Shown: piece after piece, positions 12,391-24,448 of the stretch
Layout: the number at the start of each line of letters is the position of its first letter
Position numbering within the stretch: position 1 is the stretch's first letter
Notes under the pieces: model-generated
What the model saw: only the letters and a program-made list of their open reading frames with translations
The model's database searches: none
Told to the model about the DNA's origin: nothing
Source of the DNA: Toxotes chatareus
Taxonomy: Eukaryota > Chordata > Actinopteri > Toxotidae
DNA: 64,000 nucleotides
Direction of reading: 5' to 3'
Assembly (NCBI GenBank): GCA_016801885.1
Contig: CM028886.1
Coordinates: 1,587,001-1,651,000 of the forward strand
Made by a program: the position numbers and the translations under genes

Positions 12391-12740
12391 ATAAGTATGC
12401 AAACACCGGGACATTTTTACTGAACATTAGTTGAACGTGTCTTTGAAGAGCCAGGGGCATTTACCTGCTGATCTAACAGCCCCCGCGTCTTCTGGTCTCA
12501 GTCTTTCCACCAAACTTGGAACCTGGCTGCAGGGACTTGTTCCCATTCAGACACAAGGTCCAGAGCTGATGTTGGGAGATAAGGTCTGGCTCATGGTCAG
12601 CATTCCAGCTCATCCCAAAGGTGTTGGATGGCTTGGGGTCATGACTCTGTGCCAGCCAGTCGTGTTCTTCCACACCAAACTGGAGTGTGGAGCTGGCTTT
12701 GTGCAGGGAGACATTGTGATGTTGAAACAGGAAAGAGACG
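12391..12740 (-). mobile_element. Degenerate Tc1/mariner transposon fragment
   Basis: The segment follows the layout of a common fish Tc1-like element read from its 3' end: a terminus resembling AGTATTGGGACACC ('AAGTATGCAAACACCGGGAC'), then 'TCATCCCAAAGGTGTTGGAT', 'GACTCTGTGCCAGCCAGTC' and 'TTCTTCCACACCAAACTGGA', and 'ATGTTGAAACAGGAA'. On the minus strand the frame still reads FGVEEHDWLAQSHDPKPSNT. This is a damaged version of the transposase motif FGVEELDWPAQSPDLNPI, which holds the catalytic acidic region of the DDE domain; the D and N-P of the original are partly lost. The rest of the transposase is missing, so the copy is dead. Confidence 0.75.
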
Positions 12741-12928
12741 AACACAAAATGTTTTCTGAATATTAGGAAGCACATGTTGTTTTAAATATCAGTGTAGACT
12801 GTTGCATTCATTTAGTGTGTTTACTGTGTGTTTATATTTTGAACTCATGTTGTTTGTTGACACTGTGTCCCCACTGTTTGTCCTCATCAATTACCCCATA
12901 TTGTCAATTGTCTTGTTTTGTTTTTCAG

Positions 12929-13137
12929 ACGTTGGTGAAACTGAAGACAGACCTAAAGCAGACAAAAGTATGTGGACAGGGAGACATGAAAACAGCATGA
13001 GACGTGACACAGACCTTATATTCAAACAAATGAAATATATGAAAGAGCACATCATCACAACATTTCCTCAGCTGCACAGTGAAGTGGCACCTGACCTCTG
13101 TGAAAACCAATGGGCTGCTGCTCACAGAGCCAAATGA
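12929..13137 (+). other. Candidate 3'-terminal exon of an unknown gene
   Basis: A good splice acceptor (pyrimidine-rich, ending TTGTTTTTCAG at 12928) is followed by an open frame of about 69 codons entered in phase 1. It ends in TGA at 13135-13137, and AATAAA follows 87 bases later (13224-13229). The product is hydrophilic (begins VGETEDRPKADKSMWTG, ends ENQWAAAHRAK) and I do not recognise it. No matching upstream exon was found, and a dead Tc1 fragment lies just upstream. It may be a lineage-specific gene, a long non-coding RNA exon or chance. Confidence 0.25.
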
Positions 13138-13223
13138 TTCAGCATTACTTCAACAGGGGGCACCAAACAGTAGTTATTAATTGGGCTGAATGAGAAGTCC
13201 TGTGGCTGGCATTGATTTGAACA

Positions 13224-13229
13224 AATAAA
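13224..13229 (+). terminator. AATAAA polyadenylation signal candidate
   Basis: Canonical hexamer 87 bases after the stop of the candidate terminal exon. It only has meaning if that exon is real; AATAAA is common in AT-rich DNA. Confidence 0.25.
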
Positions 13230-14273
13230 AACCCCATTTATGTCATTGCACTGGGATTGGTGTTCTGTATTAATGACTAAATTACTCTGTCCAAGTAATA
13301 CCCTCGGTAACAGCAGGATCAGTAGCTTTGAGTGTGTCTCAGACACGGCTTCTGTTTCCTGTTTTTTTTTTTACTCCAAACTCTGGTCTGGCTGAGTTTG
13401 TTTGTTGTCATTTTTCCCGTGGCATTTCCCTGACCCTAGGGCCAAGCGGCCGACCGCTGGACTACCCAGCTGTACGCGTAGGACGGCGTGAGAGGAACAC
13501 AGCGGGACGTCCATCTGACTGCTGCAATTCTCCTTCGAAAAACCCCATCGCATAAGCTTCTTATGTAAAGCAGAAAACACTGTAATCTCTCCTGTGCTGC
13601 TCCCTCTCTCAGCCTCTGTGTCTGAGCTGTTGTCACCACTACCACTACACTACCAGTTACTTTATTACTCTCGGTTCTCCCTCGTTTATCTATTTCACTT
13701 AAAAATCACTTAAGACTTTTGATGTTGCGTGCAGCTTTTATTTCCTCCTCCTCTCCCTCAGCAGGGCAGGTTCTTATCTTATCCCGAAACCCTGAAACTG
13801 AAGTCAAGCCCCTGATTCCAGACAAACAAGAGAGATTCCTGTCTGAATGTATACAGAGTCACAGAGTCCTGTTCATTCCTCCCGATGTCAGAAAAGCAGC
13901 GTAGTAGCTGTAAAAATGTGGGCGTGGAGTCAGCTGTCCATTCCCCTGCTGTGTGCTGCTGTTTCCATATGGTGCAGTTCTTCAGAATGTGACAGGGCAG
14001 CCTGGACTGCGAGGCACATTCCCTCTGACGACCACACATCATAATCAGGCATGTGTCGGCACACATGCTGACACCTGACCTGATATGAACGTGAATATGT
14101 GGGAATATTAGAAAATGTTATTAGTTCAATGAAAAATAAAGCAAAGCCATTTTCTCACTGCTGTTGAATGCTGCTGTCTCAAATACCGTGTGCTCTGGTT
14201 TAGCTGTGTTACGTTTTAGTACGTACACCACATCCATGCTGACACTTGTGTTATCTTTCAGTTCCCTCTTAGG

Positions 14274-14290
14274 TTTGACCTGAGGTCAAA
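14274..14290. promoter_or_regulatory. Everted repeat of the nuclear-receptor half-site (ER1)
   Basis: TTTGACCT-G-AGGTCAAA is a perfect 8+8 palindrome around one base. It contains AGGTCA half-sites in everted orientation. It lies about 1.3 kb upstream of the proposed first exon. Binding is not demonstrated. Confidence 0.35.
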
Positions 14291-14476
14291 TTCTGCACAG
14301 GGCCCCAAAACAGCTGATCGACAGTCGACCCTGCACCTAACGGATGCTTTACACAGAAATACTGTCAGAAAACCAGCACAGTAAACATGTGCAGCCCAGT
14401 TCAGGTTGTTTACAAGATGGCAAAGGTGAAAAATAACTACATTTATCCAGGCCCCTTGTCTTATGTCATATTGTCA

Positions 14477-14505
14477 GGAAAGGAAGGAAGGAAGGAAGGA
14501 AGGAA
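14477..14505. repeat. (GGAA)n tetranucleotide repeat
   Basis: About seven GGAA/AAGG units. GGAA is also the ETS core, but the simplest reading is a microsatellite. Confidence 0.9.
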
Positions 14506-14699
14506 AAGAACTTTATAGGTGTTAAAATAAAAAAAAAATACTTGATTAACTGATTATTTCTCCTGTCAAATCAATACTGAACCCCACTACTTAAAGAATA
14601 AACAGCTGAGGAACAAGCCTTATTCCTTTAAATCTCTCAGCCAGGCCGTTTGCTCCTAACTGACGTAACGTGACGTAGCTCCGGGCACAGTCGGTGAAA

Positions 14700-15653
14700 A
14701 CTGTGAATAATTAAAACTAATTAAACATAAGTTGCCCGCGTGCGGCGCATAACCCTGCTCGAAAGTCGAGCTCGTGGGGAAAGCAAGTTCTTTTAAACAT
14801 GTGGTTTTCTGTCTCGCGCCTCACACCGACTCTATCCGTCACTCCAACGCCACTTTCTCCCTCACTGTAAACATCGTGTTCCTCCGCCGAGGGCAGAGAA
14901 AGTAGGGCGGCGGGCACTGGCACTCCATCGCCCGGTTGTGACATCCGGTGAAAAGTGGAGCTGTGACCGCTGCGACAATCAAACGTTTTTAATTTAACTG
15001 ATAACTTAAAACGTGTTGCATCTGTAAACAAAGCGCGGAATGATGCGACATGTTGTTTAGCTTGTGCTGGTACAAGTAAAATATCGCTGCTGGGGTCTAC
15101 ATGACAACATTCAGACATGTATAATGTCTGCGTGTAAATGCCCAAAAATGATAATGTAAATGTTTGTTGTATAAAACATTTAAATCTGCTGGAGCAGGCT
15201 TCTGAAGGAACAGCCGCGCGCTCACCGTGGGCTCTGATTTCCACTCAAAGCTGCGAAAGTGGACGCGGTGCTCTCAAAACACGACGAGCGGAGGGATATG
15301 GAGTCTTAACACATGATGTCGCCGTTAGCCCTTCCTACCTCGCGGCTCACCTTCCACCGACTCGGCGCCGGCGATTTGATTGGTCGAAGCCGCGCGCACC
15401 GCCCGCTCCCATTCGCCGAACTCCCGTCAATCACCGCGCGGTGCCACTCAGGATAGATTAGGCACCATTTGCCACAACTAAATAGTTACATTGTACATCA
15501 AGACAAGTAGGAAGAATTTTTAATTGGTTCCTCGCCGCGCTCGGCGGAGAGTTACACTCTGTCTTTATTAAAACGTTGTGTGCGCTTTGAATGCAGCGAA
15601 GTGTGACGCTCGACTCAGCCGTCTCATCAAACAGATGTGGATACGCCGCTCGG
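14700..15653 (+). promoter_or_regulatory. mef2d: CpG-island-like promoter, probably of mef2d
   Basis: This is the only segment in the window where CG dinucleotides are dense (for example around 14735-14760, 15215-15300, 15340-15440 and 15530-15660). Inverted CCAAT boxes (ATTGG) lie at 15379-15383 and 15523-15527, and a TATA-like TTTATTAAAA at about 15562. A consensus splice donor closes the block. No other promoter-like block lies between here and the mef2d start codon, so I assign it to mef2d. The distance (35 kb) makes this inference rather than observation. The island may be bidirectional; minus-strand frames over it are composition artefacts. Confidence 0.6.
15590..15653 (+). other. mef2d: Putative untranslated exon 1 of mef2d
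   Basis: The right edge is set by CGG|GTAAGT (donor GT at 15654-15655), a full match to the vertebrate 5' splice consensus. The left edge is a guess, about 30 bases after the TATA-like element; the true start could lie anywhere between roughly 15450 and 15600. One ATG (in ACAGATGTGG, near 15634) precedes the donor. Vertebrate MEF2 genes typically have untranslated 5' exons separated from the ATG exon by a long intron, which this arrangement matches. Confidence 0.45.
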
Positions 15654-16319
15654 GTAAGTCACTCTTCACCAGCTTGAGTCCGCAGTTCACGTTCTTTTTT
15701 TTGCCTCTTCCTGTGTTTGGGCAGCTCTGACAGCTGTGTGTCCAGACGCTGTGGCGGTGTGTTGCTGTGAAGGTATTCGCATGTTAGTGTCGGAGTTGGT
15801 GGCCGGCCCCAGTGCTGTGGCTGGGGTAACTCTTGAGGAGGCAGTGCACGGTGCTCGCCGTGAAAGCCCCGGTCTCTGTCAGGGGTTCGTGTAGTTATCA
15901 TGAGTGTTACAGTCGGAGCTTTCTCTCCACTGTCTGTTTGCACGTTTCTCTCCCACGGACCTTCTGTAAATAACATGTCGCAGCCGGTGGGTCTGAGCGT
16001 GGTGCGTAATAACACTCCATTAGGAGCTGTCAGAAGCGATTTACGACAAGTGTCAGCCGGGTTTTGACGCGATTTCTCTCCATTTCTGCAAATGGATTTC
16101 ATCTCAGAGAAAGGCAACGAAGGAACGTCCAGTTTATTGGCAACTTTTATTTCGCCATCAATTTCGTTTAGGCCTTAAATGACAGGTTTACGTTGCAGCT
16201 GAAAGTGTGCAGATAGAGAGAGAAGAGCGCCGTGTGTGTGCCTCAGGCAAACCGGAGTGATTGGTGAAATTGTCTCTCTATAAAAATACACATATATATG
16301 GTGTATATACATATATATG

Positions 16320-16322
<3 letters not shown>

Positions 16323-16366
<44 letters not shown>
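16323..16366. repeat. (TA)n microsatellite
   Basis: About 22 TA units, preceded by two imperfect copies of CATATATATGGTGTATA (16290-16325). Self-complementary and cruciform-prone. Confidence 0.95.
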
Positions 16367-16367
<1 letters not shown>

Positions 16368-19304
16368 GTACTGCACGTTGGATGGTTTTCTTCATATCCT
16401 TTAATCTGTTGTGTCGGCCGACTAATTTTATGTCTCTTTCATGAGCCCATTTCCGACAATTGTGCTCTCATTGCTGTGCGTAATTGCTTTTCTCCCGGGA
16501 GAGTGTGCCATCAAACTTCTAATTTCCTCCTCAAACCCGGAAACCATTTTGCTCGTGGAGGCAGCCCTGTAATGATGATATCAATAAACCCGAATAAAGC
16601 TCCTGTCAAGTCAGCTCTGTAATTCTTTATTTTTATTTTTTTTAATTCTATTGGAATAAGAAATGCTCCCTCTGTCAGTTTTTCCACTTGCAGCACTGGT
16701 TTTGGCAGCATCTCAGAGAGGCAGGTGACTGGGATTAGAGGGCAGCAAGACAATGAGAATATGTCTCTGGAGAGAAGTCTCACATGTCAGGAGGCAGGAG
16801 GAACTGTTATCTATTACATCATTATGTGGTGCAGCAGAGGGATGTGCTGCGACACGGACAGATGAGTGTTTCAGCAGCGCCTGCAGGTAAAGTCCAGGTT
16901 GCCAAAAAGGTGTCACGGGATCCCCGGGGAGACAGTCCAGATAAGGGTGCTGAGCAGTGCTGGTGAGCATCCCGCAGTCAGAGCAGAGCAGATTAGTGGT
17001 TCTTGGTGAGTCTTTGGCAGTAGGACGAGTTTGCCTCAGAGGCTCAGGGTAACCACAGATGGGTGTTTGTCCAGATAAGAAGGGCAATACAGAGATGCAG
17101 GAGAGAAGTGGCTGATGGCATGGACGGTGAAAGGGAGAGTCTCGTGTTTGGCAGGATGATTGTGTGGTTTAGGAGAATGTCTCAGATTTGAGTCCATAAA
17201 ATATACCCTGACACACAGATGAATCCCTCAGATCAGAGGACAACAAAACCTACCTTTTTTTTTTTTTTTAATCCAATGAACCATTAACTGAGTAAGATCC
17301 AAGATTCCTGTGTGAAAGTAAACCCGTCCAGCCAGGCTGATTCACAAGGTGAAGTGACAAAGTAGAGCTGAGAGGTGAAACCAGGACTGTTTTCTAAACA
17401 GTCAGAACTTCCATCCAGTGAAAACTGGACTTTCCAGCATCAGATCTTTTCCTTCTCTCATCCCTCAGCTTTTCTTTGGTTTAAATCTCAATATCTTCAA
17501 GCTGATACCTGCTGCCATTCGAAGCTCTTTAGTACAGTAAAATCCCACCAAACAGGCAGAATAAATATCTAGAGTTTGGTCAAATTTAGGCTGTATCATT
17601 ACAGAGTTGGTCGTGTGAAGATAGAAATACTGTGAAGTGACGATATAACACTATATCTGTTAAATTTGGGTTTGATTACATTGCACAGTGGTGTTCTGGA
17701 GGTGTCACATATCCATATTTGTCTGGTTTTCAGTCACTTCCAGTTCAAAGTGAGATATATTGGAGCTTTCAGAAAAATCCCAGCTGCTGATGTGAACACT
17801 GTTGTTAGAAGCTCATAGTGACAGCATGACAGTATGACATGAATGTGGGATTAGGGCGCAGACCATGAACCATGACTCTCTCCTTATTTCCTGTCATCTC
17901 TCCACTCACTTTATGTAATAAAGGCATAAAAATGGACCTAAATATTTGAGAGACAGGAGACGGGAGGTTTCTGTCAGCCCCTCGTTCTTTTTTTCTTCTT
18001 CTTTTTTTGTCTGCGCACAATCAGGGGTTTTGCTGACAAACAAAAATAAACACTCAGTTGTTTTTGATGTTGTCAGGATGTCAGAGGTAATGGGAGCCCA
18101 CCCATCTCTGGCTGTTGAACTGTTGTGCTCCTGGAGGATGAAAGAAATGTTGATGATGCACTTTAGTTAAGATATTTTACCTCTTTTCACATTACATCGA
18201 TGCAGCAGAGTCTCTCTGTGTCTCTCGAGGACTCTCCCTTCACTCTCACCTAGGAACACATAAATTGAACAAAATATTGTAACTGGACTTGTTCAGTGAA
18301 AAGGGGCTTAAGCTCCAGATAACTTATGGGCTCAGCTCCAGTAATGGGCTTTTGTATCCCTGAGAAGCGTGACTGCAGCCGGAGCTGTACGCCGCTCTCA
18401 TCAGCAGAGTAAAGCTCCGTGCCAGGACAAAACTTAAGGAGACAGTCTTTATAGTGAAAATCATGGAATTAATTCTGCTGAACATCCGTCCAAATTCACA
18501 GAGTCAGACATGAGGTTTGTGAAGAAACACAACAGGGTTTTTGGTTTTCCTCGCCGAGGCTCAGCCATGTGCTCCATCGTGTGCTCTGCTGGCTACAGTC
18601 AAAACACAGTGGGGGGAAAAAAACCAACTCCCCCGCCTCCCCCCTCCTTGCTTCTGCTAATTTGAGGAAGTACAATCATTCTCTCCTGCTGCAGCTTCCT
18701 GCTGAATTGCAAACACAGGCAGTGAGTCGTCATGCTCTCCAGACATTACAGAGCGTGTCAGTGTCTGTCAGAGGCCGATGGAGTGGCAGAGGGAGCCTGA
18801 GTGCACAGCCATGTAGTTTCTTATGTGTAACAGCACAGACAAGTTCGGTGTGTGTGTTTTAGCTTGTGAGCCCAGATGTACTAACAATCGTGTTGAGCCT
18901 ACAGCTACCACTTATTATCATTATCAGTTTATCTGCTGATTATTTTTCTCATTTGACTGACTGATCATTTTCCTGTGCAATGACAAAAGGCTGTGAAACC
19001 TGAGCCCATGGCGACAGCGGCATGTCTTGGTTTGTCTGGCCAGCTGTGGAAAGGCCATATTTATTTCATCTACTGTTATATATGACGGAGGAAAACTGCA
19101 GATCCTCTCACCGGAGGAGCTGGAAACAGTGAATGTTTGACGCTTTGCTTCATTTGATAAATGAAATTCTTCCTTGAATATCAAACAGCTGCGAGTTAAT
19201 GTTCAGTCAGATGACTTTAAAGCTGATCTCTAAAGCTCTGTTTGGGTCGTATATCATTCACTGACTTTGACTTTGGTTATTGTAGACTTCCTCAAAGTGC
19301 TCGT

Positions 19305-19323
19305 AAAAAAAAAAAAAAAAAAA
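19305..19323. repeat. Poly(A) run
   Basis: About 19 A in a row inside the first intron. Confidence 0.85.
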
Positions 19324-19654
19324 CCAACACTCCATCTTCTGAGAAAGGTCATGTGGTATGACTGAAAGCTCCAGAACAGCTACTAATGGACCTTCTGGTG
19401 AGAATGTTTTGTGAAGTTCAGGTAGTCGTTTCCATAGAAAGCAAACTAAATCTAAACAGAATGGATAAGAAAAGAATTCAAATACAGTTGGCAGATTTTA
19501 GGCTGATTTTAGATTTGATTAGCCCTGAGATGATTGTGAGCTGATCGATGGAAAATTAATCCACAAAATCTTTGGTTACCAGTTATTTGATTAAGTAATG
19601 GATCAGGGAAGAGTGCCAAATATTCAGTGGGTCCAGCTTCTCAAATGTGAGGAT

Positions 19655-19765
19655 TTAAACTCACCTTGGACTTTAAGAACACGTGATAGACATTTTTCAA
19701 ACCAAATCATTTTAAAAAACATTATCAGCAGATTAATTGATGATGAAAAAAAACCATTACAGTAC
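19655..19765 (-). repeat. Fragment of a dispersed fish repeat, inverted
   Basis: The string GATAGACATTTTTCAAACCA followed by 'ATCAGCAGATTAATTGATGATGAAA' resembles the family that ends in GGGCTGCAACTAACGATTA and contains repeated ATTAATCGAT. Better copies lie at 38288-38590 and 41335-41750. Family class is unknown to me. Confidence 0.4.
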
Positions 19766-20190
19766 TCGAGTCCTAGATTTGGCAAAACACTATCAAATCC
19801 CAGCTCGACATACGGGTGTTGTTACAGTGAAGACGCTGGAGTGGAGATGGTCTGTGGAGAGCTGAATAAGGTCAAACCAAACATTAGAATTAAACTAAAG
19901 AGCAAGTGAGCAGCAGCGCATTAATTTCCTGACAGATTTCCATTAGCTCTCTATTAGTCAGGGCCCTCCAGCGTTTCACAGTGGAACCCAGGACTTTGGC
20001 GGACACTGTAATTTTAACTGGGGTCTAATTTTCACTAATCAATGTGTTTGTTGGCCAGGCTGAGTATTGATGGGCTTTAATCACTGCTGAGGCTGAGGCA
20101 GCATCAGCTAGCGAGAGCAGAAAATGACATCAGCAGCCTGTGGACGCTAAAGGTTTGTTTTATATTCCAACACCGAGCAAACTGGAAGGA

Positions 20191-20250
20191 GAGGAGAGAG
20201 GACAGCCGGAGAGGAGAGAGGACAGCCGGAGAGCAGAGAGGACAGCCGGA
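20191..20250. repeat. 20-bp tandem repeat, three copies
   Basis: GAGGAGAGAGGACAGCCGGA is present twice exactly and a third time with one change (GAGC). Recent tandem amplification; a longer purine-rich context surrounds it. Confidence 0.9.
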
Positions 20251-22224
20251 GAGTTTTGGTGCTGGATAGATGTGAGCTGTGCAACTGCAGCCTCCGTGTT
20301 GTGGAGGGCGAATCTCCTGCCACCTCTTTGATTTGGCTGTTTATCTTTTCAACTCAGCCTTGTACAATAGCACAGCCTCAGTGCTGGACATGTGTTTTCC
20401 GTGTGCTCGCCTGCAGCTGACCCGTGCTCACGTCCCACGACGGCTGAAAAACCTTTCTAGTGAGGCCGGTTAGACGAGCATGCCCCCGTCACTGCTGTCA
20501 AACTGAAAGCCTCGCACCACAAGCCGAGCTCCTTTTGAAACGGACGGAGCATTTCGGCAGAAAGGAGCAATTACTACCTGCTCTGTTCGTGTTGCTTTCA
20601 TGGCCTCTTTTGTGTGTTGATTCCAAGGCAGATTTTGTCCACGGCTGTTCCCACGCTGAGCGAGGAGAACAGGAAGAACTCAGCCACACAGCAGGCCTCT
20701 GCCTTCTGCTATTATGGCTATGATTCAATCATCACGGGGCAGCGCTTTACCCCGGCACATTGAAAGAGGGAAAGAAATGTCCTCACTCCCTCTCTGTTAA
20801 TGGAACTTAAAGCCAAAGGTGTTTTTGTACAAAGAGGAGACCATCAGCCACTTAATGTGGGAAGTAGCAGCAGCAAGCCTCACCTCACAATCCACTCTCC
20901 CCCTACTGCGATTTCAAAATGGCCTCCCTTCTGTGCTTGCAGCCAGAAAAGCACCACGCAGGGTGGAGGAACCAGACCGGGTGAGATTTGCCTCTCCTGA
21001 TGCTGCCGATCGCACCGACTGTTTGTTTTCTTTGGCCTGAGCTGGAGTGGAGAAGTTCATGATGCCACAGTTTTGGGTTTGATTCATTTTCAGTTTCACA
21101 TCCCCAAATTAGAAGCAAAGCATAGTCACCGGAGTGACTGTATAGATCACATAGCTTCATATATCTCTGTCTGGTTTTCAGTTTGATTAATTATTTGACA
21201 AAATCAGATTTTATGGAGGCTGAGAAAACTCAGCTAATGAAGGCTGGAATCACTGGAACGACTAAGTAAGCAGACTTTGTGAGAAGATTTTTTTTTTTTT
21301 GCCAAACTACTATTTCCAAGGTCGAGAATGAACCTTCAAGCTCATTTGACTAATTGTTTGGATAACGGGCCTTTATCAAACAAAGGTAACAGACATGTGC
21401 AGCCTCCAGTTTCTGCATTATGGACTGAATCCCTTTGGATTTTTTAACTCATATAAAACGTTGCATACATTATAGCAGGCACTTGTTTTCAGACTGATTT
21501 GTATATCGACTAATGAAAATAAGAATCTGTGGAACAGCATGAATCTACAGACCTAATTGTTTTTAGCGACGACACAGTCACCAAACAGGAGCTAATGTCG
21601 CTAGTTGTTGGACAAATGTTGATAACAAAATGTTTTCACTCTGAGCACACTCTTCGTAAAGTTTCATCTTGCCAGGCTAGAAAGTCTGGCGATTTGAGAA
21701 AACAGGGCGAGCTGTAATGTGTGTGATTCCTGTGTTTTTGGCTGAGCACGACGCTGCTTTGCTCTGTTGTAATTCACCAGCTTTTATTTTCACACCAGCT
21801 GGGAACACTTGTAGAAAAAAAACACTCAGTCTGAGCATCTGTCCCGTCCAGTCTGTGGTGTGTGCTCGGTCCATTTTTCTGTGCGAGGCTTTCAAAGCCC
21901 CAAAACCTGCTTTACTCCATGTCAGGATCCACCTGGGTCTGCCATGAAAGTGAAGCCCCATGCTTTGGGGTTGTGTCCTGTAGTTGTTAAATGTGCGTTC
22001 ATTCTTTTTGAAGCACATTGGTTGGAATAAGATGGGTCATATCATTTTGGATCCAAGTCCAAATGCTAAAAGTTTTCCTGGTTCTGGGTCCTCATGTTTT
22101 TGCTGATGTGCCTTTGTTGTCTATGTCAGTGAATGGAATTTATATTTTTGCTTTTTAAATGTGAAAAACAATCAGTTTGAAGGCAGCCTGGTCTCTTTTT
22201 TTTTTACAATTTGATGGCATTTCA

Positions 22225-22295
22225 TATATTTTTAAAATAATCTTTAGGTTAATTGATAATGAAAATAATCATTAGTTACAGGCCTACTTGTGTAG
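22225..22295 (-). repeat. Fragment of a dispersed fish repeat
   Basis: The tail TTAATTGATAATGAAAATAA followed by TCATTAGTTACAGGCC matches the end of the 'GGGCTGCAACTAACGATTA' family in reverse orientation. Confidence 0.5.
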
Positions 22296-24360
22296 TGTGA
22301 TCATCCTGTCATTGTAGCCTGGTTGGAGGTATTTGCCAACATGGCGTCTCTGCTCTGACCCTCGGGGCTGGAGCGAAGGATTAGGGTCCAGAGAGGCCAT
22401 GGCTGCAAGGCAACAAACCGCCTTACTTACACAGGACTAATCCCTGTCCTCCAGCAAGCTCTTAATTGAGCCATCATCAGCTGCTGATCTACGGGTTAAA
22501 CATCAATTAAGGTAATGAGCAGAAAGAGGGGAGGGAAGAAGGAGGAAGGGGGGTCTTCAGATCAGGGGCCAGGGAGGTGATGCAGGCCCACCCCGAGGAG
22601 GAGGAGGAGGAGGGGGAGGAGGAGGACTGAAAAGTGTGTTTTTCTGTGAAGTGGTAGCTTAGTGAGCGGAGTGATTTTTGAGCCGTGGAGTGTTGATTAT
22701 GGCGGTGCAGGACGGAGGCTACTTCAAACAGCCTGATGGTGGTTTGTTGTTGGTTTAGCTGTGTTGGTTTTGGACAGGCTGCAGTCTGGGTGAGCTCCTC
22801 AGCTGCTGCTGGACACTCAGGAGGATGGCTGAGTGATTGTTTTTTCAGAGACAAATCAAGCTGATGTAGAACCTTTACAGGAATTACGAGTCCTGTTCTG
22901 TCTCCTTTTGGTTGTTGTTGTTGTATCATCAGAGAAATTTAGAAAGTAGTGAAATCTGTGTTTTTTTATGTAAATAAATCAAGTGAAATTGCACCAAGCT
23001 GAATAAGTGATTAATTGTTTAGTTGCCAACTTGTTCAGTTAAAAGTGATAGAAAACAGAGAAAAGTATGAACATGATTATTTACCAGTATTTTCTGATAT
23101 GACCGGCAGTACTGTCATATCATTATCAATACTCTCAGAGGTTTATTGATACATTATTTTGTCCTGAAATCTTTTCTATAAACATTTGGTCTGATAGTTT
23201 TGTTGTTGTTTTGTCTGCCTTAGAGAATTGGAGTTCTGTGTCTCTGGTTTATTTCATGGTATTTTTGGTTTGTGGTTGATGAGACAAAGAAAAAAAAAAG
23301 AGCGCCAAATAAACAAACCTCAACTTCATGAAAGGAAAATCCGTCCTTCCTGCCCACACTGTCTGACTGACAGGCGATCTCCAGAAGTGCAGTCACACTG
23401 AGCGGCAGAGGTGAGGGCAGAAATCAAAAAGCAGCCTCGTAGATTTCCACTTGAAATTTCAGTTTTCATCATATCTAACTTTGCTGTAAGCTTTTGTGGA
23501 AATTAATAATTAATTCCTAAAAGCCTTTTGTGCAAACAAATCACATTTGACTGTGAGGAGGGATGTGTTTTAGAATGTCATCTGTCCCCTGAGAGCGTTT
23601 CTGAGTTGGTTTATTTAACTAACAGTGAGTGAGGGTCGGAAAGGGAATCGTCAGGCAGCCCCAGGTATGCTTTTGTCGTGACAACAGAAGCCATTCGATA
23701 GTATTCCACTTTCTAATTATTTCAGATGATCATTAGAGAAGCTCCTTTGGGTTTTCATGCTGCAATATACTGCAATTTGTCTTTCTGCTTGTCTTCACTC
23801 AACTGGTGAATTCAGAGATGCTGGTGTATCAGCATCAAAGGGGTCAGTAAAATGTCAAACATGTCTGCACATATCCATTTGGAACACTTTGCTCTGTTAA
23901 ATTCATCATTCAATATTTAACAAACAGATGATTCAATCTTTAAATACATAAGTATTTTATAAGCAGAGCTCTTAAGATGACTCACAGGTTCAATAGAATC
24001 CCCAAAATGTGCTTCACTTTCACATCAGCCGTCATTTTTTTCATTGCTCATCATCGAGTCGTTCAGAGAGCAGCCACAGATCACTTTGGACTCAGACTTT
24101 GAAGTTGCGGTACTGAATGAAAAACTGCTTGTCAATTATAGATGGAATTTTTCTCCAGAAATAAATTTGTCCCAACCAATTGTAAAAGCTCTGACTTTAG
24201 TCCCTGGGTCAAAGTTCCTGCTTAAATTAAATTTAAACAGCTGTACCAGAACACACTACATTAAACAGACTAAATCTGGTAAAAGGTTTGATATAAATCA
24301 GGGATATTTGATCAGTGAATAAGTAAATGAGATTGTGATATGACCAGAAATTCAATGCCA

Positions 24361-24440
24361 ACCTCTGGTATTTATCACGTTCAGTAATTGGTGCTGAAAA
24401 GTATCGATACCCAGCAGAATATCTCCCAACAGAATCAGTA
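24361..24440. repeat. Fragment of a 'GTATCGATACC' dispersed repeat
   Basis: The string GAAAAGTATCGATACCCAGC is characteristic of a fish repeat with tandem CGATACCGATACC words. Similar words occur near 42335-42350 and 53530-53555. Only the core is recognisable. Confidence 0.35.
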
Positions 24441-24448
24441 TTAAAACC

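Larger units (their letters stand above)
13230..14700. other. Intergenic DNA upstream of the CpG island
   Basis: No coding exon is supported. The stretch holds a GGAA tetranucleotide repeat (14477-14505) and a nuclear-receptor-type everted repeat (14274-14290). The rest looks unique. Confidence 0.5.
15654..22300 (+). other. Putative mef2d intron 1, first part
   Basis: No exon is supported. The stretch holds a TA microsatellite, poly(A) and poly(T) runs, a 20-bp tandem repeat at 20191-20250 and inverted pieces of the 'GGGCTGCAACTAA' repeat family near 19.5-19.8 kb and 22.2-22.3 kb. Segments at 16440-16620 and 20520-20660 look unusually balanced and motif-rich (TAATTG, GCAATTA) and could be conserved non-coding elements. 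That needs alignment to decide. Confidence 0.5.

Noticed and set aside
14717..15244. 175-codon minus-strand frame over the CpG island.
   Set aside because: No recognisable domain; long frames are expected in CG-rich DNA with few stops. A divergent non-coding transcript remains possible.
15479..15486. CTAAATAG in the CpG island as a MEF2 site.
   Set aside because: It has two central A/T bases instead of the four required by YTAWWWWTAR.
19571..19595. TCTTTGGTTACC resembles the mature start of miR-9 (TCTTTGGTTATC), a microRNA linked to MEF2 loci in vertebrates.
   Set aside because: The match stops after 11 bases and no stem-loop with a matching arm is visible.
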